DNA of 64,000 nt from Chordicoccus furentiruminis. Its GTDB lineage: Bacteria; Bacillota; Clostridia; Lachnospirales; Lachnospiraceae. Each line of letters opens with the position of its first letter. Positions within the stretch are counted from its first letter, which is position 1. Made by a program: the position numbers and the translations under genes. The stretch spans positions 2,459,001 to 2,523,000 of the forward strand of contig NZ_CP048829.1 of NCBI RefSeq assembly GCF_019355395.1, read 5' to 3'. Below the pieces are notes generated by a model. The model made no database searches and had not been told where the DNA came from. It saw nothing but the letters and a program-made list of their open reading frames with translations. This document shows, piece after piece, positions 49,146 through 57,095 of this stretch.

Positions 49146-49269
49146 GCACAAAATAATGTGAATATCTTTGTTCAGATTATGAAGCAGAATTGTCTTGGCT
49201 CCCACGGAACATGACGGTAATATGCACATACCGAAAGGGAAAACAAAGCAAAAAACGGAGGGCAAGGAC
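49146..49269 (+). promoter_or_regulatory. repeated leader, copy 3
   Basis: Nearly identical to copy 4 over more than 100 bp (TAATGTGAATATCTTTGTTC, then ATTATGAAGCAGA; later GGTAATATGCACATACCGAA and AGGGAAAACAAAGC). It differs where copy 4 has TGCTATACT; here the sequence is TTGGCTCCCA, so this copy may be a weak or dead promoter. CGGTA/TACCG can form a small hairpin. Confidence 0.7.
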
Positions 49270-49470
49270 ATGACAGAACTTCAGAATTTCATCGAGAACT
49301 ACGGATTCGGGATCAGTGTAAAGGAACTGGCGCACAGGGCTTACCGCCACATGGAAAGCAAAGGCTGCGAGGTCTGCATTGTCAACGACCGCTACCTCGA
49401 GGTCAACGGAACCACCTACCTTTTCAGCAAGAGCCGCAAGCACGGGCACTGGATTGCAAAAGCATTCTAA
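49270..49470 (+). CDS. small phage protein of unknown function
   Basis: 66 residues from the ATG at 49270 (ACGGAGGGCAAGG site). Alternating charged and hydrophobic residues suggest a compact alpha/beta fold: helix Leu-Gln-Asn-Phe-Ile-Glu-Asn-Tyr, then strands Cys-Glu-Val-Cys-Ile-Val-Asn and Tyr-Leu-Glu-Val-Asn-Gly-Thr-Thr-Tyr. No known family. It is the first gene behind leader copy 3. Confidence 0.6.
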   Translation: MTELQNFIENYGFGISVKELAHRAYRHMESKGCEVCIVNDRYLEVNGTTYLFSKSRKHGHWIAKAF

Positions 49471-49482
49471 GGAGGCAGGAGC

Positions 49483-49635
49483 ATGACAACGGATGAACGC
49501 CTGAGAGCAGAATTTGGTTACCACGAGAATCACGACCTGCCGAGCCGGTTCTGGGAGCCGGAGCCCCCGGAGGACTGGCAGAGGGAACTTACCCCGGAGG
49601 AGGAAGCCGAATTGGATGACCTTCCGTTCGAGTAA
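49483..49635 (+). CDS. small acidic phage protein
   Basis: 50 residues from ATG behind AAGGAGGCAGG, 12 bp after the previous gene. Very acidic (Glu-Pro-Glu-Pro-Pro-Glu-Asp-Trp, Glu-Glu-Glu-Ala-Glu-Leu-Asp-Asp). It could be a DNA mimic or simply a small regulatory protein; no family recognised. Too short for most gene finders, but the ribosome site and coupling support it. Confidence 0.6.
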   Translation: MTTDERLRAEFGYHENHDLPSRFWEPEPPEDWQRELTPEEEAELDDLPFE

Positions 49636-49640
49636 GATCT

Positions 49641-49763
49641 GCACAACATAATGTGAATATCTTTGTTCAGATTATGAAGCAGATATGAGTTGCTATACTC
49701 CGCACCTGACGGTAATATGCACATACCGAAAGGGAAAACAAAGCAAAACGGAGGAAGCAGACC
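49641..49763 (+). promoter_or_regulatory. repeated leader, copy 4
   Basis: The fullest copy: TAATGTGAATATCTTTGTTC, ATTATGAAGCAGATATGAG, the extended -10-like TTGCTATACT near 49691, then GGTAATATGCACATACCGAA and AAAACGGAGG. The CGGTA/TACCG arms can pair. It drives the next two small genes. Confidence 0.7.
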
Positions 49764-49925
49764 ATGAAGAAAAACACCTGGATCGTAAAAGCCTACACCG
49801 GATACAAAACCGGATGGAAGGAAATCAAAAGATTCGACAACCCGGCAGACGCAGACAACTGGCTTTGCAGCTACGTCAGAGAAAACGGCTACAGCATCGC
49901 GGATTTCAACATCATAAGGAAATAA
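49764..49925 (+). CDS. small basic phage protein
   Basis: 53 residues behind ACGGAGGAAGC. Sequence Trp-Ile-Val-Lys-Ala-Tyr-Thr-Gly-Tyr, Ala-Asp-Ala-Asp-Asn-Trp-Leu-Cys and Tyr-Ser-Ile-Ala-Asp-Phe-Asn suggests a small alpha/beta protein. Codon use is strongly biased to C-ending codons, like its neighbours. No family recognised. Confidence 0.65.
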   Translation: MKKNTWIVKAYTGYKTGWKEIKRFDNPADADNWLCSYVRENGYSIADFNIIRK

Positions 49926-49938
49926 GGAGGACAAAGAC

Positions 49939-50214
49939 ATGACAATCAACGAAGGAATGAAAACCTACAGGCTGCCGAACCCCACCACCCCGGAAGACCT
50001 CGAATGCAGATGGAGCAAGGTTCTGAACTTTGGAGACAGGGTTCTCCTCGCGGGATACTACTACAACGGCAGGAACAAGCCCTGCTACTTCGGAGCGGTT
50101 TACGAGCACCTCAACGATGACCTTTCCTGCGAAGGAACCATCGGGCTGAGAGCGGTCAGCGGAGTCGAGTTTGAGGATGACGGCCACGCGATGGCCTGGG
50201 CGATGCAGCAGTAA
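49939..50214 (+). CDS. conserved small phage protein of unknown function
   Basis: 91 residues behind AAGGAGGACAAAG. It has an alpha/beta pattern with Trp-Ser-Lys-Val-Leu-Asn-Phe-Gly-Asp-Arg-Val-Leu-Leu-Ala-Gly-Tyr-Tyr-Tyr in the middle. No recognised motif. It is the last gene of the leader-copy-4 unit before a terminator and the packaging genes. Confidence 0.65.
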   Translation: MTINEGMKTYRLPNPTTPEDLECRWSKVLNFGDRVLLAGYYYNGRNKPCYFGAVYEHLNDDLSCEGTIGLRAVSGVEFEDDGHAMAWAMQQ

Positions 50215-50278
50215 GAAACACACCGATCAGAATATCGGCGGGAACGGCCCGGAAGGGGCTGTTTCTCGTACACACGAA

Positions 50279-50302
50279 AAGACCGAAGGGTCTTATTTTT
50301 TT
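50279..50302 (+). terminator. terminator before the packaging genes
   Basis: AAGACC/GGTCTT stem with a GAAG loop and seven T. A second hairpin (AACGGCCC/GGGGCTGTT, about 50243-50264) lies just upstream. It separates the accessory block from the packaging operon. Confidence 0.75.
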
Positions 50303-50320
50303 ACCCAGAAGGAGGAAGCT

Positions 50321-50521
50321 ATGGCTAAGAAGTTCCTGATAGACAGGACACAGCTTCCGTATGATGCTTTTGTCCCCGACCCGTCATGGCTGGGGCCGAT
50401 TGACGAGGAAGGAGGTGAGCCTGATGGCGACGAGAGGAAGGAAGCCCACGCCGACAGCGATCAAGGAGCTGGAGGGCAATCCGGGCAAAAGAAAACTGAA
50501 CGACAGGGAGCCGAAACCTGA
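50321..50521 (+). CDS. small open reading frame overlapping the small terminase gene
   Basis: 66 residues behind a good GAAGGAGG site. The first 30 residues (Lys-Lys-Phe-Leu-Ile-Asp-Arg-Thr-Gln-Leu-Pro-Tyr-Asp-Ala-Phe-Val) look like real protein. The last 33 are read out of frame within the terminase gene and are low in complexity. It may have been longer or its main use may be to couple translation to the terminase start at 50424. Confidence 0.5.
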   Translation: MAKKFLIDRTQLPYDAFVPDPSWLGPIDEEGGEPDGDERKEAHADSDQGAGGQSGQKKTERQGAET

Positions 50522-50897
50522 GAAGAAGGCGCCTTCCTGCCCGAAATGGCTGGAGCCGGAGGCGAAGAAGGAATGGCGCAGGCTTGCGAAAAAGATGGAA
50601 CTGATGGGGGTGCTGACGGAAGTTGACATGGCGGCTTTCGCGGGATACTGCCAGGCATATGCCAGGTGGAAGGAAGCCGAGGAATTCATCACGCAGCACG
50701 GCACCATCGTGAAGACGCCGAGCGGATACTGGCAGCAGGTGCCGCAGGTGTCCATCGCGCAGACCTATCTGAAAGTCATGAACCGTTTTGCGGAGCAGTT
50801 CGGCCTGACCCCGGCATCCCGCTCCCGCATCATTGCCGATATCTCCGGCGCGGACAGCGGCGATGAACTGGAGGCGCTTCTGGGAGGTGACAGCTGA
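50424..50897 (+). CDS. terS: P27-family terminase small subunit
   Basis: 157 residues from the ATG at 50424 behind AAGGAGGTGAGCC. The N-terminus Arg-Gly-Arg-Lys-Pro-Thr-Pro-Thr-Ala with Leu-Glu-Gly-Asn-Pro-Gly-Lys-Arg is the P27 terminase small-subunit signature. It binds phage DNA at the packaging start and delivers it to the large subunit, whose gene overlaps by one base. Confidence 0.95.
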   Translation: MATRGRKPTPTAIKELEGNPGKRKLNDREPKPEKKAPSCPKWLEPEAKKEWRRLAKKMELMGVLTEVDMAAFAGYCQAYARWKEAEEFITQHGTIVKTPSGYWQQVPQVSIAQTYLKVMNRFAEQFGLTPASRSRIIADISGADSGDELEALLGGDS

Positions 50898-52519
50898 TGG
50901 CAAGGGAACCAAGGCCGGCAGGCTACCCGAAACTGAAGGACTACAAGCCTACTCCCTTCATGCTGCCCACATCCCGGTATGATAAGAAAAAGGCCGACCG
51001 GGCTGTAAAGTTCATTGAAAACCTGTCCCACACCAAAGGCAAGTGGGACGGCAAGCCGTTCTGGCTGCTCCCCTGGCAGGAACAGATCATCCGGGATATC
51101 TTCGGCATCGTGGACGCAAGCGGTCACAGGCAGTTCCGCACAGCCTATATCGAAATCGGAAAAAAGAACGGTAAGTCCGAGCTTGCGGCGGCAGTGGCGC
51201 TGTATCTTCTCTATGCTGACAACGAGCCGTCCGCGGAAGTGTACGGCGCAGCGGCAGACCGGCAGCAGGCGTCCATTGTTTTCGATGTGGCCAGGCGCAT
51301 GGTGGAAAAGGCACCGGCGCTGTATAAGCGCTCCAAGGTTGCTGCCGCCACCAAGCGGATCGTGAACTATTCCAATGCCGGTTTCTACCAGGTCCTCTCT
51401 GCTGAGGTCGGGACCAAGCATGGCCTGAACGTTTCCGGGCTTGTCCTGGACGAAGTTCATGCCCAGCCGAACCGGAAGCTGTATGACGTGCTTACAAAAG
51501 GCAGCGGCGACGCCCGGGAGCAGCCGCTGTATTTCCTGATCACGACCGCAGGGACGGATAAGGAAAGCATCTGCTATGAACTGCACACGAAGGCCCTGGA
51601 CATCATGGCGGGAAGGAAGGTCGACCATACCTTCTACCCCGTGGTCTACGGGCTGACGGATGACGATGACTGGACGGACGAGACAAACTGGTATAAGGCG
51701 AACCCCTCCCTGGGGCAGACCATACAGATCGACCGTGTGCGTGATGCCTTCCGGGAAGCGCAGGAAAACCCCGCCGAGGAGAATGTGTTCAAGCAGCTCC
51801 GTCTAAACATGTGGGTGTCCTCCCTGACCCGGTTCATTCCGGAGCAGATATATGATCTCGGGAACATACCCATCGACATGGAATCCTTAAAGGGCCGTGA
51901 CTGTTACGGAGGACTGGATCTTTCCAGCACCGGGGACATCACGGCTTTTGTGCTGATGTTCCCGCCAAGGAACGAGACAGAGAAATATATCATGCTGCCG
52001 TTTTTCTGGATACCGGAGGATACGATACCCCTCCGTGTCCGCAGGGCATCGGTGCCGTATGACGTATGGCATCAGCAGGGCTACATCAACGCGACTGAGG
52101 GGAACGTGATCCACTATGATTTCATTGAGAAGTTCATCGAAAAACTCGGTGAGCAGTATCACATCCTGGAAATTGCCTTTGACCGATGGGGAGCCGTGCA
52201 GATGGTGCAGAACCTTGAGGGCATGGGCTTTACGGTCGTTCCGTTCGGCCAGGGCTTCAAGGACATGAGCCCGCCCACGAAGGAGTTCTACAAACTTCTG
52301 ATGGAGGGAAAGATCATCCACGGCGGCAATCCGGTCATGCGGTGGATGAGCGGCAACGTGGTGGTCGACAGGGATGCCGCGGAGAACATCAAGCCGACCA
52401 AGGCGAAATCCCCGGAAAAGATAGACGGCATTGTGGCGGCGATCATGGCGCTTGACCGCTGCATCCGGCATGAGGAGCACGGCAGCGTCTATGATGAGCG
52501 CGGCCTGATGGTGTTCTGA
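50897..52519 (+). CDS. terL: terminase large subunit
   Basis: 540 residues. The ATPase domain has Lys-Trp-Asp-Gly-Lys-Pro-Phe, a P-loop-like Ile-Gly-Lys-Lys-Asn-Gly-Lys-Ser (about 88-95) and Leu-Val-Leu-Asp-Glu-Val-His (about 180-186). The nuclease domain starts with Gly-Gly-Leu-Asp-Leu-Ser-Ser-Thr-Gly-Asp (about 337-346) and ends with Lys-Ile-Asp-Gly-Ile-Val-Ala-Ala (about 510). It powers DNA packaging and cuts the concatemer. Full length, and one-base overlap with terS. Confidence 0.97.
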   Translation: MAREPRPAGYPKLKDYKPTPFMLPTSRYDKKKADRAVKFIENLSHTKGKWDGKPFWLLPWQEQIIRDIFGIVDASGHRQFRTAYIEIGKKNGKSELAAAVALYLLYADNEPSAEVYGAAADRQQASIVFDVARRMVEKAPALYKRSKVAAATKRIVNYSNAGFYQVLSAEVGTKHGLNVSGLVLDEVHAQPNRKLYDVLTKGSGDAREQPLYFLITTAGTDKESICYELHTKALDIMAGRKVDHTFYPVVYGLTDDDDWTDETNWYKANPSLGQTIQIDRVRDAFREAQENPAEENVFKQLRLNMWVSSLTRFIPEQIYDLGNIPIDMESLKGRDCYGGLDLSSTGDITAFVLMFPPRNETEKYIMLPFFWIPEDTIPLRVRRASVPYDVWHQQGYINATEGNVIHYDFIEKFIEKLGEQYHILEIAFDRWGAVQMVQNLEGMGFTVVPFGQGFKDMSPPTKEFYKLLMEGKIIHGGNPVMRWMSGNVVVDRDAAENIKPTKAKSPEKIDGIVAAIMALDRCIRHEEHGSVYDERGLMVF

Positions 52520-52526
52520 CCAGAAG

Positions 52527-52621
52527 TGTCCAGAATCGCGAGAGATTGGACTTGCGGATTCTGTTATCCTTATATCGTGGAAAACTGCGAGGGCCGCCCG
52601 GGATGCCGGGAGGTCCTTTTT
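52527..52621 (+). promoter_or_regulatory. 66-bp shared element and terminator-like hairpin before the portal gene
   Basis: 52527-52592 is the second copy of the element found before metK. It is followed by a CCCGG/CCGGG hairpin with five T (about 52593-52621), which resembles an intrinsic terminator or attenuator between the element and the portal gene. Phage transcription would need to read through it. Confidence 0.65.
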
Positions 52622-52644
52622 GACGTTACGGGAGGAAATGGCCT

Positions 52645-53982
52645 ATGGGATTTTTTGAATGGCTGGGCATCAGCCCGAGGGATGCCCCTGATCTGCCGCG
52701 GGTGGAGGACAGCGTCCGGGACTCCGGGCAGACGTTCGTCTTCGGACGGGCGGACTCCGGCGAGCGTGTGGATGAAAAGAGCGCGATGCAGATTGCTACG
52801 GTCTATGCCTGCGTGAGGCTCCTGGCGGAAACGGTGGCGGGGCTTCCCCTCCATCTGTACCGCTTCACGGATGACTCGGAGAAGGGCAAGGAACGCGCGA
52901 AGGACCATCCGCTGTACAAGCTGCTTTACCGGCAGCCAAACCCGGAGATGACATCGTTCTCCTTCCGAGAAGTGATGATGACGCATCTTCTGCTGTGGGG
53001 CAACTGCTACGCGCAGATCGTCCGGGATGGCAAGAACGGCATCCTGGGGCTGTACCCGCTACTCCCGGAGAACGTTGAAGTCGACCGTGATGAGAAGGGA
53101 CAGATCTATTACATCTACCACGCCTATACGGATGAAAAACCGGGCGAGACAAATAAGGATATTTTCTTCCGGAGGGATGAGATATTTCACGTTCCGGGAC
53201 TTGGATTCAACGGGCTTGTGGGTTTTTCCCCCATCGCCATGATGAAAAATGCCCTCGGCACAACGCTTGCCGTGGAGAAATACGGCAGCAGCTTCTTCCG
53301 GAACGGCGCACAGCCGTCAGGCGTCCTGGAACATCCGGGGGTGCTGAAGAATCCGGAGAAGATCCGGGAGAACTGGTCGGATGTGTATGGCGGGGCCAAC
53401 AACGCCCACAAGGTGGCTGTCCTGGAGGAAGGGATGCAGTACAAAGCCATCTCCCTGCCTCCGGAGGACTCACAGTTCCTGTCAACCAGACAGTTCGGAG
53501 TGAACGAGATATGCCGGATCTTCCGTGTTCCCCCGCACATGGTGCAGGACCTTGAGCATGCCACGTTCAGCAACATCGAGCACCAGAGCATCGACTTCGT
53601 GGTACATACACTGACGCCCTGGCTTGTGCGGTTCGAGCAGGCAATCGTTAAGGACCTGCTGATGGAGGAAGAACAGGATACTTATTTTCCGAAGTTCAAC
53701 GTGGACGGGCTGCTCCGCGGCGACTACCAGTCCCGCATGCAGGGGTACGCCACGGGAATCAGCAATGGATTCCTGTCCCCCAATGATATACACCGTCTGG
53801 AAAATATGGACCTGATCCCTGCGGAAAAAGGCGGCGATGACTACTACCTGAACGGGGGCTACGTGAAACTGGCCGATGCCGGGAAGCAGCAGGCCGCCGC
53901 GGCAAAACCAGAGCCGGAACCGGACACACAGGAGAACCCGGAGGAAAAGCCGGAGAACAGAAAGAGAGGTAAACGACAGTGA
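52645..53982 (+). CDS. HK97-type portal protein
   Basis: 445 residues with family landmarks: Thr-Val-Tyr-Ala-Cys-Val-Arg-Leu-Leu-Ala-Glu-Thr (about 52-63), Pro-Leu-Tyr-Lys-Leu-Leu (about 90), Trp-Gly-Asn-Cys-Tyr-Ala-Gln-Ile (about 117-124) and Phe-Arg-Val-Pro-Pro-His-Met-Val (about 292-299). Twelve copies form the DNA entry ring of the head. An AGGGAGG-like site precedes the ATG. It overlaps the protease gene by 4 bp. Confidence 0.97.
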   Translation: MGFFEWLGISPRDAPDLPRVEDSVRDSGQTFVFGRADSGERVDEKSAMQIATVYACVRLLAETVAGLPLHLYRFTDDSEKGKERAKDHPLYKLLYRQPNPEMTSFSFREVMMTHLLLWGNCYAQIVRDGKNGILGLYPLLPENVEVDRDEKGQIYYIYHAYTDEKPGETNKDIFFRRDEIFHVPGLGFNGLVGFSPIAMMKNALGTTLAVEKYGSSFFRNGAQPSGVLEHPGVLKNPEKIRENWSDVYGGANNAHKVAVLEEGMQYKAISLPPEDSQFLSTRQFGVNEICRIFRVPPHMVQDLEHATFSNIEHQSIDFVVHTLTPWLVRFEQAIVKDLLMEEEQDTYFPKFNVDGLLRGDYQSRMQGYATGISNGFLSPNDIHRLENMDLIPAEKGGDDYYLNGGYVKLADAGKQQAAAAKPEPEPDTQENPEEKPENRKRGKRQ

Positions 53983-54764
53983 AGAAATTCTGGAACTGGA
54001 TTCGGGACGACACGGGAGGCAGGATCCTGCGCCTGGAAGGACCCATTGATTCGGAGTCCTTCTGGGGCGATGAGATCACGCCCGCGATGTTCCGCCAGGA
54101 ACTTGAAGCGGAGGAAGGCGACCTGACCGTCTGGATCAACTCCCCGGGCGGGAACGTGTTCGCCGCCGCTGAGATATACACGATGCTGAAGGATTACAAG
54201 GGAGCCGTCACGGTGAAGATCGCGTCCATCGCGGCATCGGCAGCGTCCGTGGTGGCGATGGCGGGAAGCCGGGTGCTGATGTCCCCGACGGCCCTCCTGA
54301 TGATCCATGACCCCTCCACCATCGCGATGGGCAACACCAAGGCGATGGAACAGGCCATCACCACGCTGAATGAGGTGAAGGAGTCCATCATTAACGCCTA
54401 TGCCGCCAAAACGGGACTCCGGCATAACAAGATCGCCGAGCTTATGAGCAACGAGACCTGGATGAACGCGAAGAAGGCTGTGGAGCTGGGCTTTGCGGAC
54501 GAAGTCCTCTATGAGGACAAGGGAAAGGAACCGGAGCCGGAAGAAGGCGGAGACGCAGATCCGAAAACTGCTGAACCGGTTCTTGAGGCACTCCTCTATC
54601 AAGGCCGAGTGACGGACATGGCAGTGCTGAATTCCCTTGGCGTGAAGGATACGGCGCCGGAGGAGAAGGAGCCTGACGTGCCGCGCATCGGCATGGACGG
54701 AAAGACGGAAACAGGGGCCATGCCCTACGAGATCTTAAAGAGACAGCTGGACTTCCTCAGATGA
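53979..54764 (+). CDS. ClpP-type head maturation protease
   Basis: 261 residues. Residues 20-180 form a ClpP-like fold: Ile-Asn-Ser-Pro-Gly-Gly-Asn-Val (about 53-60), Ala-Ser-Ala-Ala-Ser-Val-Val-Ala-Met-Ala-Gly-Ser (about 86-97, catalytic Ser) and Met-Ile-His-Asp-Pro-Ser (about 107-112, catalytic His). It cleaves scaffold regions of the capsid protein during head maturation. The C-terminal 75 residues are an acidic linker, possibly scaffold. Standard position between portal and capsid. Confidence 0.95.
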   Translation: MKKFWNWIRDDTGGRILRLEGPIDSESFWGDEITPAMFRQELEAEEGDLTVWINSPGGNVFAAAEIYTMLKDYKGAVTVKIASIAASAASVVAMAGSRVLMSPTALLMIHDPSTIAMGNTKAMEQAITTLNEVKESIINAYAAKTGLRHNKIAELMSNETWMNAKKAVELGFADEVLYEDKGKEPEPEEGGDADPKTAEPVLEALLYQGRVTDMAVLNSLGVKDTAPEEKEPDVPRIGMDGKTETGAMPYEILKRQLDFLR

Positions 54765-54810
54765 GGGTCCGGCTTTTTCTATGTTCAATTATGAAAGGAT
54801 GGTAAATACC

Positions 54811-56034
54811 ATGAGCAAGATTATCGAACTGAGGAATAAGAGAAACACCCTGTGGGAGCAGACGAAGGCATTCCTTGAGCAGCACAGGGACGAGAACGGC
54901 CTCGTGAAGGCGGAGGCTGTCGAGCAGTACAACAAGATGGCGGCCGACGTGAAAGCCCTGGGTGATGAGATCACCCGCCTGGAGGAACAGGCCGAGATGG
55001 ATGCAAAGCTGTCCCAGCCGACCTCCACCCCGGTACATTCCGACCCGAAGGACGGCAAGAAGAAAAACGTCCGCGCGACTGCGACCGCTGAGTATTCCGA
55101 GGCATTCTGGAACATGCTACGCGGCCGCATTTCCAATGAGGCACTGGAGGGCCTTTCCATCGGCGAGGATGAGAAGGGCGGCTATACCGTGCCGGATGAA
55201 TTTGAGCGCAAGCTGGTCGAAGCCCTGGAGGAGAACAACATTTTCCGTGGCCTTGCCACTGTGATCCGTACTTCTTCCGGTACCCGCAAGATCCCGATCG
55301 CCGAGGACTCCGGTGAGGCGTCCTGGATCGATGAGGGCGAGGAGATCCCGGAAGCTGACGCGACCTTCGGCCAGACCACGCTTGCAGCCTACAAGATGGG
55401 AACCATGATCAAGATCAGCAACGAGTTGCTCCATGATTCCGCTTTCGACCTGGCATCCTATATCGCGCGCCGTTTTGGCGTCCGCATGGGCAATGCCGAG
55501 GAGAAGGCGTTCATCCAGGGTGACGGGCAGGGCAAGCCCCTCGGCCTCCTGGCTGAAACCGGCGGCGTTCCGGTCGGCGTGACTGCCGCATCTGAAACCG
55601 CTGTGAAGTTTGACGAGATCTTTGACCTCTACTACTCGCTGAAGTCCCCGTACCGCAAGAAGGCGAAGTTCCTCTGCAACGAGGCGCTTCTGCTTCAGCT
55701 GATGAAGATCAAGGACAAGAACGACAACTATATCTGGAAGCCCTCCCTTGAGGTCGGCAAGCCGGATACCGTGCTGTCCCGTCCGATCATTACCAGTTCT
55801 TATATGCCCTCCATCACGGCGGGACAGAAGGCCCTGCTGTTCGGCGATTTCTCTTACTACTGGATCGCTGACCGCCAGAACCGCACCTTTAAGCGTCTGA
55901 ATGAACTGTACGCCCGCACTGACCAGGTTGGCTTCATCAGCACACAGCGTGTTGACGGCAAGCTGATCCTGCCGGAGGCTATCCAGGCGCTGAAGATGAA
56001 GGGAACCGCTCCGGCGGCAAATGCGGAAGGCTGA
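54811..56034 (+). CDS. HK97-type major capsid protein
   Basis: 407 residues from the ATG at 54811 (GAAAGGATGG). Residues 1-85 are a charged coiled-coil delta/scaffold region probably removed by the protease. The HK97 core follows (Gly-Gly-Tyr-Thr-Val-Pro-Asp-Glu-Phe near 122, Glu-Glu-Lys-Ala-Phe-Ile-Gln-Gly-Asp-Gly near 230, Tyr-Met-Pro-Ser near 330). It is the main shell protein. Its codon use (strong preference for C/G-ending codons) suggests high expression. Confidence 0.97.
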   Translation: MSKIIELRNKRNTLWEQTKAFLEQHRDENGLVKAEAVEQYNKMAADVKALGDEITRLEEQAEMDAKLSQPTSTPVHSDPKDGKKKNVRATATAEYSEAFWNMLRGRISNEALEGLSIGEDEKGGYTVPDEFERKLVEALEENNIFRGLATVIRTSSGTRKIPIAEDSGEASWIDEGEEIPEADATFGQTTLAAYKMGTMIKISNELLHDSAFDLASYIARRFGVRMGNAEEKAFIQGDGQGKPLGLLAETGGVPVGVTAASETAVKFDEIFDLYYSLKSPYRKKAKFLCNEALLLQLMKIKDKNDNYIWKPSLEVGKPDTVLSRPIITSSYMPSITAGQKALLFGDFSYYWIADRQNRTFKRLNELYARTDQVGFISTQRVDGKLILPEAIQALKMKGTAPAANAEG

Positions 56035-56053
56035 TAACGGGAGGTGATCGATC

Positions 56054-56368
56054 ATGGCACTCGTTTCGCTTGATGAAGCCAAAGGGTACCTCCGGGTGGA
56101 TACGGCGGATGAGGATGCCATGATCGGTATCCTTTTATCTGCTGCCGAAAGGCTCTGCGCTGATGTGGCGAGGTTGACAAATGAACAGTGGGAGGCGGTC
56201 AACTCCGATACGGAGGACGCCTCCCTTACTCCTATTCGGGAAACTATGAAGGTGGCGATCCTCTATGCCCTTGGGTATCTCTTTGAGCACCGGGAGGAAG
56301 CGGATCATCACGAGCTGACGCTGACACTCCGATCGATCCTTTTTGCCATTCGGGAAGGGGCGGTGTGA
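56054..56368 (+). CDS. head-tail connector protein, gp6-like
   Basis: 104 residues beginning Val-Ser-Leu-Asp-Glu-Ala-Lys-Gly-Tyr-Leu-Arg-Val-Asp, the classic opening of gp6/gp15-type adaptors that bind the portal ring. AGGTGATCG precedes the ATG. It is the first of four small connector genes, each overlapping or touching the next. A distinct base composition (lower GC than the capsid gene) starts here. Confidence 0.92.
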   Translation: MALVSLDEAKGYLRVDTADEDAMIGILLSAAERLCADVARLTNEQWEAVNSDTEDASLTPIRETMKVAILYALGYLFEHREEADHHELTLTLRSILFAIREGAV

Positions 56369-56706
56369 TGAATATTGCAGGACTTCGGACCCGGATCACC
56401 ATTCAGAAGAATGAGACCGTGACGGATAAGTATGGAAACCATAAATCTGTATGGACCGATTATTTCAAGTGCTGGGCTACGGCTGTGACCAGCGGCCTTT
56501 CCACGAAAGAGGAAGAAGCTGCTGGGCATACAGTGGAGGCGGATCGGTTGGATATGACCGTTCGATATTCCTCTGAGACCGCTGCGGTGAATTCCAAGCA
56601 GTACCGTATTCTTCTGGGCAATCGGATCTATAACATCCAGTCGATTGACGAGATGGGATTTAAGCATAACAGCCGGAAGATACACACTGAGCTTTCTGAG
56701 AGGTGA
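56368..56706 (+). CDS. phage head-tail adaptor/closure protein
   Basis: 112 residues from the ATG at 56368; an adjacent GTG is less likely. Arg-Thr-Arg-Ile-Thr-Ile-Gln-Lys-Asn-Glu-Thr-Val-Thr-Asp-Lys-Tyr-Gly-Asn and Tyr-Arg-Ile-Leu-Leu-Gly-Asn-Arg-Ile-Tyr-Asn-Ile identify the SPP1 gp16-type stopper family. It plugs the DNA exit and joins head to tail. One-base overlap with the connector gene. Confidence 0.93.
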   Translation: MNIAGLRTRITIQKNETVTDKYGNHKSVWTDYFKCWATAVTSGLSTKEEEAAGHTVEADRLDMTVRYSSETAAVNSKQYRILLGNRIYNIQSIDEMGFKHNSRKIHTELSER

Positions 56707-56711
56707 GCGCG

Positions 56712-57095
56712 ATGGGAAAGAAGATACAGATTGATGAGTTGGCGGATGCTGTAAATGAACAGCTCGAAGAGTACAGCAAGCTCTCTGCGGAAGTGGTGAA
56801 AACGGCAGTTACGAAAGCTGGTAATTCTGTAAAGAAGGGCATCGGAGAGAGTGCTCCGAGGCAGACAGGAAGGTATGCAAAAAGCTGGCGCACGAAGAAG
56901 ACCAAAGAGACCTCTACAGAGCTGGAGGTGACGGTGTATTCACCGACCCGTTATATGCTGGCACACCTCCTTGAGCACGGACATGCAAAACGGAATGGTG
57001 GCCGGGTCCGGGCAATCCCGCACATCGCACCGGCTGAGGAGGCTGCAGAAGAAGAGCTTCTTCGTGATATCGAAAGGGGCCTAAGAGATGGATGA
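56712..57095 (+). CDS. HK97 gp10-family tail component
   Basis: 127 residues from the ATG at 56712 behind GAGGTGAG. Signature features are the helix Ile-Asp-Glu-Leu-Ala-Asp-Ala-Val-Asn-Glu-Gln, the Ser-Ala-Pro-Arg-Gln-Thr-Gly-Arg-Tyr-Ala-Lys-Ser-Trp segment (about 47-59), and Leu-Glu-His-Gly-His (about 88-92). The family contributes to the head-tail interface or tail completion. It overlaps the next gene by 8 bp. Confidence 0.93.
   Translation: MGKKIQIDELADAVNEQLEEYSKLSAEVVKTAVTKAGNSVKKGIGESAPRQTGRYAKSWRTKKTKETSTELEVTVYSPTRYMLAHLLEHGHAKRNGGRVRAIPHIAPAEEAAEEELLRDIERGLRDG

Noticed and set aside
52526-52816. A 96-codon frame starting in the 66-bp element before the portal gene
   Set aside because: Most of it overlaps the portal gene in another frame; the conserved start is better explained as a nucleotide element.
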